Counted from the first letter of the stretch, positions 35,204 through 44,186 are shown. The stretch is 64,000 nucleotides of DNA from Bradyrhizobium sp. SZCCT0148 (GCF_018129985.1 NZ_JAFCKT010000009.1:186001-250000); one strand, 5' to 3'. Notes: generated by a model from the sequence alone, not told the origin. Translations and numbers: made by a program.

Positions 35204-35674
35204 ATGCCTGTTCTTTCGCCCACCTGGACCAACGAACGAATTGAACTCTTGAAGCAGCACTTCGAGGCGGGCCTCTCCTGCCGCGAGATCGCCGCCGACA
35301 TCGGCGTCAGCCGCAACGCCGTGATCGGCAAGCTGTCCCGCCTCAATCTCACGCGTGGCCGCACCATCGACGACCGCAAGGTTCAGGACCGGCCGGCACG
35401 GGCGCCGAGGACCGTTCCGCGGCTGCAATACGCGATGCTCGCCACGATCTATGGCGAAGCCGCTGAACCGGTTGCGGCCGGGCCGATCGACGAGGCCAAT
35501 CGCTGCTCGCTGCTGGATCTCGCGGAGAACCGCTGCCGCTGGCCGATCTCGACACCGGGCGCCGAGGATTTCTGCTTCTGCGGCAATTCCGCGCCCGACG
35601 GTCAGCCCTATTGCACAGGCCACAGCCGCCTCGCCTATCGGCCGAACGGACGGGCCCGCGTGATGCGCGGTTGA
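35204..35674 (+). CDS. GcrA-family cell cycle regulator
   Basis: 156 aa. N-terminal HTH WTNERIELLKQHFEAGLSCREIAADIGVSRNAVIGKLSRLNL is the GcrA signature; the C-terminal Cys-rich segment RCSLLDLAENRCRWP, FCFCGNSAPDGQPYCTGHSRLAY is also typical. GcrA binds sigma-70 RNA polymerase and acts at CcrM-methylated promoters. Bradyrhizobium genomes can carry more than one paralogue, so this need not be the master copy. Followed by a strong terminator. Confidence 0.9.
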   Translation: MPVLSPTWTNERIELLKQHFEAGLSCREIAADIGVSRNAVIGKLSRLNLTRGRTIDDRKVQDRPARAPRTVPRLQYAMLATIYGEAAEPVAAGPIDEANRCSLLDLAENRCRWPISTPGAEDFCFCGNSAPDGQPYCTGHSRLAYRPNGRARVMRG

Positions 35675-35700
35675 CGACCCCGCTGGCACAAAACGAAAAA

Positions 35701-35727
35701 CCTCCGGCGGGGCATCGCCGGAGGTTT
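35701..35727 (+). terminator. Rho-independent terminator after the GcrA-family gene
   Basis: CCTCCGGCG (35701-35709), loop GGGCAT, CGCCGGAGG (35716-35724) then TTT; preceded by AAAAA, so it could also work in the reverse direction. Confidence 0.85.
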
Positions 35728-35884
35728 CTGGAGGCTTAGCGTGAAGCTAAGAGCCGCAACTTTGGTATGTGGCCTGGAGCTATATAGCTTAGTAACTCAT
35801 GTAAGTACATTAATCTGAGCCGATTCAATCGCATGGCTCGTCTTCGCCGTCTGCACGGGCAACGGATTTCCGAAATTGGCTTGC

Positions 35885-35914
35885 AAAAAAGCCCCGGCGG
35901 TGTCCCGCCGGGGC
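35885..35914 (-). terminator. Rho-independent terminator of the porin gene
   Basis: A perfect 10-bp stem, GCCCCGGCGG / CCGCCGGGGC, with loop TGTC; on the minus strand it is followed by TTTTTT. It lies 29 bp past the porin stop. Confidence 0.92.
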
Positions 35915-35942
35915 CTGTGTCGGATCGGGGAAGACTTTGAGC

Positions 35943-37499
35943 CTACCAGTTGCGCTGGGCGCGCAGCAGCATGCTGTAGGTGTCCTGGTCCTTGATCTCG
36001 TAGGTCGCCGCCGGCTTGGCGACGCCCGTCAGCGCTGCGGTCGTGATCGCGCCAGAATACTTCTGGTCGAGGTGGCTGTAGGTGAAGTCAGCCGAGAAGG
36101 TCAGGTTCTTCACCGGCGTCCAGCGCGTGATGACGCCGACCTGGCCGATGTTGAAGTCCGGGTTGCAGCTGCCGGTCAGGGTGGCGAACGCCGCGCTGCC
36201 GCAGATCAGGCCCTTCGCGGTCCCGCTGTAGTTGACCGCTGCCCACGCGCCGTACAGCGCCGTGTTCCAGTACGGGCTCCAGTTGTGGGTGTAGGCACCC
36301 CGGAAGCCGTAGGTCTTGGTCAGCTCGAGGCCGCCGCCCGGTGCGAACACCGCATCGGACACGCCGGCAAAGCCGATGCTCTGGTAGGCAGCGTTCGAGC
36401 TGCCGAACATCGAGTAGCTGGTCGCCGCCAGCTCCTGGAAGTTGTAGCGGCTCGCGCCCTCGGTGTAGACGCCCGAGATGTTGATCACGTCGCCGGCGCC
36501 GGTCGGGATGTTCTTGATGCCGAGGGCGAGCTGAACGGCCCAGCCCCATTTGTCGTCGGGATGACCGGTGGCTTCGGTCGCACCGTAGTAGGCGACATGG
36601 TTGTCGTGCGCGGCGACCGACGCCTGGAACAGGCCCCAGGCCTGCTCGACGCGAACCATGGCAACGAGATCGGGCGCGCGGGTGCCGCCGAGGTCGTTCG
36701 AGCCATAGGCACCGCCGAGAACGCCGGTGGTGGAGATGCCGGCCGTATTCCAGATGTTGGTCTGGAACACCTGCGTCTGGTCCTGCGCCGAGAATGCAGC
36801 CGTGATGCCCTGGCCGAAATCAGCGGTGTAGGTGAACTGGGTCACGCCGTTGGTGGTGCCGCTGCCGCCGACGAGCTGGTCGAAATTGTTGCCGGGATAG
36901 TTGATCCAGGGCGCGTCGAACTGCGACACGGCCTTACCCATGGTGAAGCCGGCGAACTGGATGAAGGCGTAGTAGACGCCGAGCGCACCGCCCGAGGTGT
37001 TGCCGTCGGTGCCGTTGATGTTGCCGCCGCCCGAGCCGGTGAGGCCGGTGCCGGCCGCGTTCAGGCCGATCGTGCCGCTGTACTGGGTCGCGCCCGTGCC
37101 CGAACCGGTGCCACCGTAGCTGCCGGTCGTCCAGGTGAAGACCGCGTCGAAATAAGTGCGGACCACGCCGTACTCGGTTGCGGTGCGCGTGTCGATGTTG
37201 AGGTCTTCACGAGCGCGCATCGAGTAATAGTTGGTCAGGCGGTTGTTGGCCGCGAACACGCCGTTGTACTGGGCGCTGTAATTGCCGCCGGCGTTGAGCG
37301 CCACTTCGGCACGCACATAGCCGCCGAGCTTGATGCAGGTGTCGCTGCCCGGGATGTAGTAGAAGCCCGCGCCGTACAACGTGCAGATCTTGACGTATTC
37401 GACCGCCTTGGCCTTGACCGGAAGATCGGCCGCCTGGGCTCCACCGACGGCGATCAGACCCGCCGCAGTGCCGAGCAAAAGGCTCTTCACCACTTTCAT
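35943..37499 (-). CDS. Porin (Bradyrhizobium Omp2b-like)
   Basis: 518 aa beginning with a signal peptide (MKVVKSLLLGTAAGLIAVGGAQAADLPVKA) and the family opening VEYVKICTLYGAGFYYIPGSDTCIKLGGYVRAEV with a two-Cys loop; a C-terminal strand ends in LLRAQRNW, giving the aromatic end needed for BAM recognition. A long Gly/Ser/Thr-rich insertion around residues 125-155 is probably a surface loop. It forms general diffusion channels in the outer membrane. GGAGG lies 8 bp before the ATG. The 428-bp upstream gap (37500-37927) holds no gene and probably a long regulated leader. Confidence 0.95.
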   Translation of the reverse strand: MKVVKSLLLGTAAGLIAVGGAQAADLPVKAKAVEYVKICTLYGAGFYYIPGSDTCIKLGGYVRAEVALNAGGNYSAQYNGVFAANNRLTNYYSMRAREDLNIDTRTATEYGVVRTYFDAVFTWTTGSYGGTGSGTGATQYSGTIGLNAAGTGLTGSGGGNINGTDGNTSGGALGVYYAFIQFAGFTMGKAVSQFDAPWINYPGNNFDQLVGGSGTTNGVTQFTYTADFGQGITAAFSAQDQTQVFQTNIWNTAGISTTGVLGGAYGSNDLGGTRAPDLVAMVRVEQAWGLFQASVAAHDNHVAYYGATEATGHPDDKWGWAVQLALGIKNIPTGAGDVINISGVYTEGASRYNFQELAATSYSMFGSSNAAYQSIGFAGVSDAVFAPGGGLELTKTYGFRGAYTHNWSPYWNTALYGAWAAVNYSGTAKGLICGSAAFATLTGSCNPDFNIGQVGVITRWTPVKNLTFSADFTYSHLDQKYSGAITTAALTGVAKPAATYEIKDQDTYSMLLRAQRNW

Positions 37500-37927
37500 T
37501 TCAAAACCTCCAAGTTGCTCATTTCGACGGAGACCAGACCTTGAGGTCCCCCAAGTCCCCGCCTCTCAAATCCGCCCGGACGCTTTCGGACACTCTCGCC
37601 TTCGACGAGGAACGTGAGCGAATCACCTGCAACGGGACGATCGAGTACCCCCCACCGTCGGGAACCAATATGCCTGCGTCGTTCGGTAATCAAAATAGTT
37701 TATTAGATCAGCTTTTCGGTTTTGCTAGACCTGTACCCGGCGCGCAACACTCGCGATCACGCGAATCAATGAGCTGGTCATGTTTGTAGTTTTAGTGACG
37801 AAATTACCTTGCTCTGCACTTGCGTCAGAGCAGGCTTGCGTGGACTATGGCCCTCCACGAACACCGGCCTGAACGAACGGTTCACTGGAGTGACGCTGTG
37901 TCCGCGACGAGGAAAGAAGGAGCGCGC

Positions 37928-38404
37928 ATGCGCTCGATCGCCAATTTGGATATCATCAGGCGCTTCACCTGGGAGATCTCGTCGATCAACATGTATCTGG
38001 AAGAACTGCGTCAGTTCTGGGCGAAGACGCTCGGCATCAGTGGCCCGCAATGGCTGATCCTGATGGCCATCTCCGACCTCGACAAGGACGACGGTATTCC
38101 GGTCAACGTCGTCTCCAAGCTGCTTCACGTCGACCCGTCGTTCGTCACCACCCAGTCCAAGCTCCTCGAGAAGAAGGGCCTGCTCCGCCGCCGTCCCTCA
38201 CCGACCGACGCCCGGGTGGTCCGGCTGTCCCTGACCGAGAAGACCCAGAAGCACATCGCAAGCCTCACCGAGCAGTACAAAACGATCCGCGAATTCGTCT
38301 TCCAGGAGTTCGACGAGGACGAATTGACGGAATTCACCGGCAAGCTCGCGACTCTGAAGACTCGCCTGCAGAAAGCCTGCGTCCGGATGTCGGTCGACTT
38401 CTAG
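37928..38404 (+). CDS. MarR family transcriptional regulator
   Basis: 158 aa from ATG at 37928 (AAGGAG 6 bp upstream; an earlier in-frame start at 37820 lacks support). Winged helix: GISGPQWLILMAISDLDKDDGIPVNVVSKLLHVDPSFVTTQSKLLEKKGLLRRRPSPTDARVVRLSLTEK. A cytoplasmic dimeric DNA-binding regulator. Neighbours are a porin (divergent) and an alpha/beta hydrolase (convergent); no aromatic catabolic gene is adjacent, so its target is unknown. Confidence 0.9.
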   Translation: MRSIANLDIIRRFTWEISSINMYLEELRQFWAKTLGISGPQWLILMAISDLDKDDGIPVNVVSKLLHVDPSFVTTQSKLLEKKGLLRRRPSPTDARVVRLSLTEKTQKHIASLTEQYKTIREFVFQEFDEDELTEFTGKLATLKTRLQKACVRMSVDF

Positions 38405-38419
38405 CGGCGGAAGCTGCGC

Positions 38420-39535
38420 TCAGATCCGCCGCGCGGCGGCGCCGAGCTGCGATTCGAGCCAGTCAAAGATGTATTCGTTGGCAAGGCTCGGATTGTCCGC
38501 ATGGGACTGTGCCGCGCCGGTCTCGGCGGCGGTGAACACCTTCAACATGACATCCGAACTGGCGAGCCGGGAGTCCTGGACGATCTGACGCGCCCGGTCG
38601 GCCTTGAGCCAGCCGTCCTCGCCGAGCGTGATCAGCACCGGACAGTCGGCGCTGGAGGCCATCAGCGGCGCGTGCGGCACCGGCACGATGGTGACGTCGC
38701 TCATCGCGAAACGGCTGGCAAAGAAGGCTCGTTCGTGCAGGTCCCACAGGCCACCGTCACAGACGGCGGCGGCGAGCCGCGGCTCCTGCAACACCGCACG
38801 CGCCACGAAGGACGACCCCCAGCCGTCGGCGATGATCCCGACGCGGGCGAAATCGATGTCGCCGCGCGTCTCCAGGTAGTCCATGACGCAGGGTATCGCG
38901 CTTTCAAGATCCCCCCGCCGCAACAGTTCGTCGATGAAGCCGTCGCGCTGGTTGCCGAACAGGTCGAGCGCCAGCATCGAAAATCCGCGCTCGCGCGCAT
39001 GTGGCGCGAGCTTGTGCAGGAATTCCTCCTTGCGGTGGCCGGGCTCGCCGATGCAGATCACGGTCGGAGCCCGCCCGCTGCCCGACGGCGCGGGAAGGAA
39101 GTAGCCCTGCAGCACATGTCCGTCGAGCCAGGGGATCGTCACGACTTCGCCGGCTGGAGCGCGCGCCGCGAGGTAGCGGCGGGCGCATTCCTGCATCGCG
39201 AGCACCGCGACCCAGCGGCGCTCGTCGTCCGGCTCGAGCGGCATCGCCGCCGCACCATAATAGTTCATGGCACGCAGCCAGTTGCGCTGCGCGCTCGCCA
39301 TGTGGCCTTCAGCGAAGGCTGCCTCGGCGCGCTGCCGATTGGCCTGCGCCAGCTTCTTCCACTCGCGATGCCAGGACCGGTCGTCGCCCCGCTTCAGCTG
39401 CCGCGCGATCATCAGGCATTCCGCGATCGTGGCGCCGCCTTCCTGCGCCGCGGTCAGGAGCCGCGTGAATTCAGCGGAGATATCCTCCCGCTCCGGGCAG
39501 AGGATCCAGTCGTCGGAGAGGCATGCGGGGATCAT
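38420..39535 (-). CDS. Alpha/beta hydrolase-fold protein (FrsA/DHPON hydrolase-like) lacking the nucleophile Ser
   Basis: 371 aa with an N-terminal helical cap region of about 130 residues then a hydrolase domain: PTVICIGEPGHRKEEFLHKLAPHARERGFSMLALDLFG, and VGIIADGWGSSFVARA where the family has a GxSxGG elbow. The nucleophile position reads Gly (ADGWGS), while later Asp (LGEDGW) and His (QSHADNPS) positions look kept. It may therefore be non-hydrolytic. No operon partner. Confidence 0.82.
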   Translation of the reverse strand: MIPACLSDDWILCPEREDISAEFTRLLTAAQEGGATIAECLMIARQLKRGDDRSWHREWKKLAQANRQRAEAAFAEGHMASAQRNWLRAMNYYGAAAMPLEPDDERRWVAVLAMQECARRYLAARAPAGEVVTIPWLDGHVLQGYFLPAPSGSGRAPTVICIGEPGHRKEEFLHKLAPHARERGFSMLALDLFGNQRDGFIDELLRRGDLESAIPCVMDYLETRGDIDFARVGIIADGWGSSFVARAVLQEPRLAAAVCDGGLWDLHERAFFASRFAMSDVTIVPVPHAPLMASSADCPVLITLGEDGWLKADRARQIVQDSRLASSDVMLKVFTAAETGAAQSHADNPSLANEYIFDWLESQLGAAARRI

Positions 39536-39785
39536 CGGAGCTACGCTCTATCGTCGCGTTACCCCTGATTGAGTAAACCAATTCAGTGGACCGACCAAGC
39601 AGCCGTGCCCTGAATGAAAGCCGTTCGAGATCACCATCGCTTGAACGAAACGGTCCGCTCGCATGCGTGACATTCCAATTCGTCATGAGCCGATCACCGT
39701 TGGCAGGAGGTGGCACGCACAAATCCCTGCGCACCTCTTGCCATGATGATGATCATACCTATATCGGCGCGCCTTGGAGGCGATC

Positions 39786-40757
39786 TCAACCGAGCCGCCA
39801 GCCGACCTCCTGCGTAAAGCTTTCGTAGAAAGCGCGATCATAGGCCTGCTCTGGCGTGGCGCGGACGCGTTCGTCGAGGCGCTTGGCGTCCTCACCGACG
39901 AGAATGCGCCAGCGTTCCGCCTTGACCCCGTCGAGAATGATTTTGGCGGCCTGTGCAGCCGTGGTCGGCGCATCCTCGAGGAAGCTGCGGGCCCGCTCGG
40001 CGAACACCGCCTGGATGTCCTCGTCCGACATCTTGTCGGCATCCGGCACGCCGGCCGCGACCATGCGCTTGCGCGTCAGCGCGACCTCGTCGGCATTGAG
40101 CCGCTCCGAGCCGTCGGCGCTCTGCACCTTGCGCGAATTGGAGACGATCGAGGTGCCGATATGGCCTGGCATCACCACCGAGCATTTGACGTGGGGCGCG
40201 TGCAGGCGGAGGTCGTTGATCAGCGCTTCGGTAAATCCCTTCACCGCGAACTTGGCCGAGCTGTAGGCGGTGTGTGCCTGGCCCATGCCGATCGAAGCCC
40301 AGAAGCCGTTGACGCTCGCGGTGTTGACGATGTGGGCTTCGTCGGCGGCCACCAGCATCGGCAGAAAGGTGCGCACGCCCAGATAGACGCCGCCCCAGCA
40401 GATGTTGAAGGTGCGCTCCCACTGCTCGCGCGTGTTGGTGAACAGGCTGCCGCCGCCGCCGATGCCGGCATTGTTGAACAGCAAATGGATCCTGTCCGTC
40501 TTCTGCTGGTCGGCAAGTTCGTCGCGAAACCGCTTCAGATGATCCTCGATCGAGACGTCGGCAACATGCGTCGTGACGCGCAAGCCTTGCGGCGGCTTGT
40601 CGACCTCGCAGAGCCGCTTGGTTTCCGCCATCGCGGCCTCCGAGACGTCGCACATCGCGACATTGCAGCCCTCTGCTACGAGTTGCCGCGCGAGCTCGCG
40701 CCCCATTCCCGTGCCGCCGCCGGTGATGACGGCGATCTTTCCTGCGAAATCCTTCAT
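39786..40757 (-). CDS. Short-chain dehydrogenase/reductase (SDR)
   Basis: 323 aa classical SDR: cofactor motif TGGGTGMGREL at residues 12-22, NNAG at about 98, catalytic Ser in NTASVNGF and the YSSAK pair. Loops fit an NAD(P)H-linked alcohol or ketone oxidoreductase. It is longer than usual (~250) with a C-terminal extension of about 70 residues. Substrate unknown; 250 bp upstream of the hydrolase on the same strand with nothing recognisable in the gap. Confidence 0.9.
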   Translation of the reverse strand: MKDFAGKIAVITGGGTGMGRELARQLVAEGCNVAMCDVSEAAMAETKRLCEVDKPPQGLRVTTHVADVSIEDHLKRFRDELADQQKTDRIHLLFNNAGIGGGGSLFTNTREQWERTFNICWGGVYLGVRTFLPMLVAADEAHIVNTASVNGFWASIGMGQAHTAYSSAKFAVKGFTEALINDLRLHAPHVKCSVVMPGHIGTSIVSNSRKVQSADGSERLNADEVALTRKRMVAAGVPDADKMSDEDIQAVFAERARSFLEDAPTTAAQAAKIILDGVKAERWRILVGEDAKRLDERVRATPEQAYDRAFYESFTQEVGWRLG

Positions 40758-40953
40758 GGGACTTTCGGCCCCTCCCCTTGTCGGTCTGTTTCTTCGTCAG
40801 CGGCACGCGCGGTGCGCGTGCACGAAATGTAGCAGCGCCGCATCCGCAAATGAAAGCGGATCGACGGTGCAGGGGTTATTTCGGCGCGCGGACTATCGGC
40901 CGTTCCGGTGCTGCTGCCGCGCGGTTTGTGCATAAGAGGCACTTCGCGCGCGG

Positions 40954-41051
40954 CACATCCTTCGAGACGCCCGCCGTTGGCGGGCCCTCAGGATGAGGAT
41001 CAGCCTCATCCTGAGGAGACCGCGGGACGTGGTCGTCTCAAAGGACGAGGC
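40954..41051. repeat. Palindromic intergenic repeat (CCTCAGGATGAGG type)
   Basis: Perfect 13-bp arms CCTCAGGATGAGG (40986-40998) and CCTCATCCTGAGG (41004-41016) with a 5-base loop, inside longer arms CCTTCGAGACGCCCGCC and GTCGTCTCAAAGGACGAGG. I know it as a very common dispersed element in Bradyrhizobium and relatives. It occupies most of the 529-bp gap 40758-41286, which otherwise shows no gene. Confidence 0.88.
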
Positions 41052-41286
41052 GCTTGCTCGGCAGTCGCCGTTGCAGGCACGGCGGCCGCGTCGGAGGCCG
41101 TATGGCTGCGGCTCCCGTATTTGTCCGGCTTCGGTTTATGAGCAGAATTTTTACAATCCGAATCGTCAAATGGACTCCGGACGCTGGGTCGAGTCGGCCA
41201 GGCCGACGTGTGGTTTGCGTGTCACAGGCTCTGGCACTCCGCTTGCATCTTCTACGTGGTCTGAAACTACCTAAGAGGTGACAGGA

Positions 41287-41526
41287 ATGTTCGTGACCGT
41301 CGTTGCCGTGCTCTGCCGGCTGAGCGCAGCCAGCTCAGGCAGTTGCATCGAGGAAATCGTGACCGACAGCAACATGACGCCCGAAATATCGATGATGCAG
41401 TGTGCAATCGGCGCGCAGGCGCCGTTGGCGAAATGGATGGGCGAGCATCCGATCTATCACGCCAACTGGCGCCTCGAGCGCTACAAATGCGTGCCCGGCC
41501 ATTACGAGATCAAGGGCCACGCCTAA
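41287..41526 (+). CDS. Small exported hypothetical protein
   Basis: 79 aa starting MFVTVVAVLCRLSAASSGSCIEEIV, a weak signal sequence, with four Cys in total (CxLS..., SCIEE, MQCAIG, KCVPG). AGAGG lies 8 bp before the ATG. Short Cys-containing periplasmic proteins of this type are frequent in Bradyrhizobium. Function unknown. Confidence 0.65.
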   Translation: MFVTVVAVLCRLSAASSGSCIEEIVTDSNMTPEISMMQCAIGAQAPLAKWMGEHPIYHANWRLERYKCVPGHYEIKGHA

Positions 41527-41659
41527 GGCCCCGCAAAACTACTGATCCGTCAATGACGGAGACGAGGAAACGCCCGGGGGCCGCTTGTCCCTCCGCGGGC
41601 ACCGCCGGCGCCCAGCCCCAGCGAGGCGGCGCGCCCTGTGACCTCAGTCACACCTCACG

Positions 41660-42634
41660 TCACGCCACCGCACGCATGATCAGCGCCCGCGCGTGCCGGC
41701 CTTCCGGCGTCGGCATCAGCGCGTAATTGTGCGGCTGGTCTCGCAGCAGATGCAGATCGACCGGCACGCCCACCGCCCTCGCCCGCGCCGCCAGGTCGAC
41801 GCTGTCGGGATAGAGCAGATCGCGCGTGCCGGAGAAGATCATCATCGGCGCGAGGAAGCGGAAGACGCCGTTGAGCGGGCTGACGAAGGGATGGTCGACA
41901 TCGAGCTCGCCGGCATAGAGCCGCCCGGCCTCGACGAGGCCCGGAATACCCTGGATCGGATCGCGTGCCGCGAGCGTCGCCTGCTCCGGACGACTGACCG
42001 ACGCATCGGCCGCGGGCGAAATCAGCACCATCTGGTTCGGCTGCCGATGACCGCGATCGCGCAGCCATTGGCACGCGGCGAGCGCGAGGCTTGCGCCGGC
42101 CGAATTGCCAACGACCGTGACTTTTGCGGATCCGGCGTCTTCCAGCAGCATCCGCAACAGCTCGCCCGTCGCCGGCACGAGGTCCTTTGCGGTGGCGCGC
42201 GGCGCAAGCGGATAGATCGGCACGACGCACGACACGCGCGCCTCGCGCGTCATCTGGCCGATGAAGCGCCAATGCGCCGGCACGATCTCGTTGATGAAGC
42301 CGCCACCATGCAGGAACATGACGTAGTTGCAGCCCTCGAATCCCGACGACGGCGCCGTGTAATAGACCGGCCAGCCACCCATCTTGGTCAGCGTCACGTC
42401 GACGCCGCGCCCCAGGCCCGTCGGCTCATGGGAAGCCGGCTGCAGGGCGAGCTTCTGCACATGCGCCTGCACGGCTTCGGCTGAGGCAAGCTGATGCTTG
42501 AGCGGAAGCAGCCGCAGCAGCAGGTTGAAGACGCGGCTTTGCAGGCTGGGTGCTGGATCGCGCCGGGCCGGCGGGCTGAACAGGCAACCACCGGGACAAA
42601 ACTGCAAGGCCGACACGATCCTGGCAACGCTCAT
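41660..42634 (-). CDS. Alpha/beta hydrolase, HSL (hormone-sensitive lipase) family esterase
   Basis: About 324 aa. HGGGF oxyanion motif (FLHGGGFINEI), nucleophile elbow VVGNSAGASLALA, Asp in SGTRDLLYPDS and His in LRDQPHNYALMP: a complete catalytic set for a family IV esterase. ATG at 42634 (AGGGA 8 bp upstream) is preferred; a start at 42733 would run into the divergent TetR gene. Probably controlled by that TetR regulator. Confidence 0.9.
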   Translation of the reverse strand: MSVARIVSALQFCPGGCLFSPPARRDPAPSLQSRVFNLLLRLLPLKHQLASAEAVQAHVQKLALQPASHEPTGLGRGVDVTLTKMGGWPVYYTAPSSGFEGCNYVMFLHGGGFINEIVPAHWRFIGQMTREARVSCVVPIYPLAPRATAKDLVPATGELLRMLLEDAGSAKVTVVGNSAGASLALAACQWLRDRGHRQPNQMVLISPAADASVSRPEQATLAARDPIQGIPGLVEAGRLYAGELDVDHPFVSPLNGVFRFLAPMMIFSGTRDLLYPDSVDLAARARAVGVPVDLHLLRDQPHNYALMPTPEGRHARALIMRAVA

Positions 42635-42703
42635 GGCCAAATCCCTATCTGGCACGTTCGCGACGGCGACAAAGAGGCTTGCCGACCCGCCAATATCGGC
42701 CGC

Positions 42704-42741
42704 TATAATGCGAGCATTCACTCGCTTTTCCAACTCGCATT
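42704..42741. promoter_or_regulatory. Putative promoter and TetR operator between esterase and TetR genes
   Basis: TATAAT at 42704-42709 is a consensus -10 box overlapping one arm of an inverted repeat AATGCGAG (42707-42714) / CTCGCATT (42734-42741), 8-bp arms with a 19-bp spacer. Its location between two divergent genes fits autoregulation. The -35 region (TTGCCG, 19-bp spacing) is poor. Confidence 0.5.
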
Positions 42742-42755
42742 CAGATCACAAGGCC

Positions 42756-43379
42756 GTGGCCCGCAAACCGCCGACAAAACCCCGGAAAATTGCCTCCCAG
42801 GCGCGATCGCGCGCCACCATCGACGCGCTTGTCGAGGCGACTGCTCGCATTCTGGTCCGCGAAGGGTTCGAGAAGGCCAGCACCAACCGTATCGCCGAGA
42901 TCGCCGGCGTCAGCGTCGGCTCGCTCTACCAGTATTTTCCCGGCAAGGAGGCGCTGGTTGCCGCCGTGATCAACCGCCACAACGAGGAGATCATGGGCAT
43001 CGTCCGCACGGCGCTCGGCGAGGTCGCCGGCCTGCCGATCGACAAGGCGGTGCGGAAACTCGTCACCGTCGCGATCGAAGCCCACCGCATCAACCCGAAA
43101 CTGCACCGGGTGCTCGCCGAGCAGATTCCGCGCACCGGCCAGTTCAAAGACGTCGAAGCCTTCAACCGCGAGGTTCAAACGCTGGTGCGCGCCTATCTCG
43201 AGAGCCGCCGCCAGGAGATGCGCAAGGTCGACCTCGACGTCGCGACCTTCATCTGCGTCAGCGCGATCGAGGCGGTCGCGCACAACACGGTGCTGCACGG
43301 CGCCGAGATGCTGTCGGACAGGATGGTGAAGGTGCTGGTGGACGAGACGACGAGGTTGGTGGTGGGGTATTTGAGGTAG
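42756..43379 (+). CDS. TetR/AcrR family transcriptional regulator
   Basis: About 207 aa. N-terminal HTH: RATIDALVEATARILVREGFEKASTNRIAEIAGVSVGSLYQYFPGKEALVAAVINRH, textbook TetR. C-terminal helical ligand domain with a TetR_C-type segment. GTG at 42756 is preferred because an upstream ATG at 42708 overlaps a consensus -10 box; that ATG cannot be excluded. Divergent from the HSL-type esterase, the likely target. Confidence 0.9.
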   Translation: MARKPPTKPRKIASQARSRATIDALVEATARILVREGFEKASTNRIAEIAGVSVGSLYQYFPGKEALVAAVINRHNEEIMGIVRTALGEVAGLPIDKAVRKLVTVAIEAHRINPKLHRVLAEQIPRTGQFKDVEAFNREVQTLVRAYLESRRQEMRKVDLDVATFICVSAIEAVAHNTVLHGAEMLSDRMVKVLVDETTRLVVGYLR

Positions 43380-43402
43380 GCCGATTTCCAGCGGTCGTGC
43401 CC

Positions 43403-43771
43403 CTAGGGGAGCCCGCGCTCTCGGAGTTCCCGAATCTGCCTCAGAATCGCGATCGCCCTCTCCTGCGCCCACAGTTGATCGTATTGAGCAACTTCATGCC
43501 TGACGAGATCTTCCGTGGTCGTCCCTTGGACGATGCGTTCCAAATGCTTCTGGCTACAGAAACGGGCAACAAGTCCCGCAATCTTCCGCTGCTCGTCCGG
43601 CGTTTGATTGGCTACTCCTGCCAAGCTCTCGCGCCACAAACAATCCTCGCGCGCGATCTCGTCACGAAGAACTTGGATGAGCCGATCGGCTTTTCGATCT
43701 TTTGGCTCGCCACCGGCCAAAGTGGCCGAGGCGGACAGCGCGAACGAACAGAGCAGAGCGATCCGGAGCAT
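43403..43771 (-). CDS. Exported hypothetical protein
   Basis: 122 aa with a signal peptide (MLRIALLCSFALSASATLAGG) and a helical mature part rich in Arg/Glu/Gln (LWAQERAIAILRQIRELRERGLP) plus two Cys. ATG at 43771 is chosen over a TTG two codons upstream. Codon use is less GC-biased than the core; it is the last gene before the tRNA fragment. Confidence 0.68.
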   Translation of the reverse strand: MLRIALLCSFALSASATLAGGEPKDRKADRLIQVLRDEIAREDCLWRESLAGVANQTPDEQRKIAGLVARFCSQKHLERIVQGTTTEDLVRHEVAQYDQLWAQERAIAILRQIRELRERGLP

Positions 43772-44028
43772 TCCCAATCACACAAGGCTGGCATTAAGAC
43801 ATAATGCTCCCCATTAAGACATATGCTCCCCGCCTCGCCAGACGGGTCAAATCGATTCGGAAAATCGGCGCACAATCAACAACATCGCTACTGTGCATGG
43901 GGTTGTTTTAGCAAATTCAGCCTACCAGCCGCCGAGCCGTGACGCGGTACAGGTCGCCGCACATGCGCCACGGCGAGAGCATGCTCAATGCCGACGCTCA
44001 ACCCGCCCGACCGATGCTTTGAGAAAAA

Positions 44029-44073
44029 TGGTCGGAGCGAGAGGATTTGAACCTCCGACCCCTAGTCTCCCAG
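44029..44073 (-). other. 3' fragment of tRNA-Pro(GGG): island attachment site
   Basis: Read on the minus strand this runs CTGGGAG (anticodon loop with GGG), ACTAG (anticodon 3' stem), variable bases, the T-arm GGAGG-TTCAAAT-CCTCT and acceptor CGCTCCGA-CCA. The 5' half of the tRNA is absent: beyond 44073 the sequence is unrelated. Tyrosine integrases often use the anticodon-loop-to-3'-end segment as attB, and an integrase follows 180 bp away. The intact, reconstituted gene should lie at the far end of the island, outside this window. Confidence 0.85.
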
Positions 44074-44186
44074 GCGAAAAAACGAGAACATATGTGGAAC
44101 GTTGCGAGACGTGCTAAGATGACGTCTGAAGTCAATTCAGGAACTTAGCGTCCGCCCTAGTCCCACAAGGTACCTCCCGATCCCAC

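Noticed and set aside
44029..44105. Functional tRNA gene
   Set aside because: Only the part from the anticodon loop to CCA is present; no D-arm or 5' acceptor strand follows, so it cannot fold as a tRNA.
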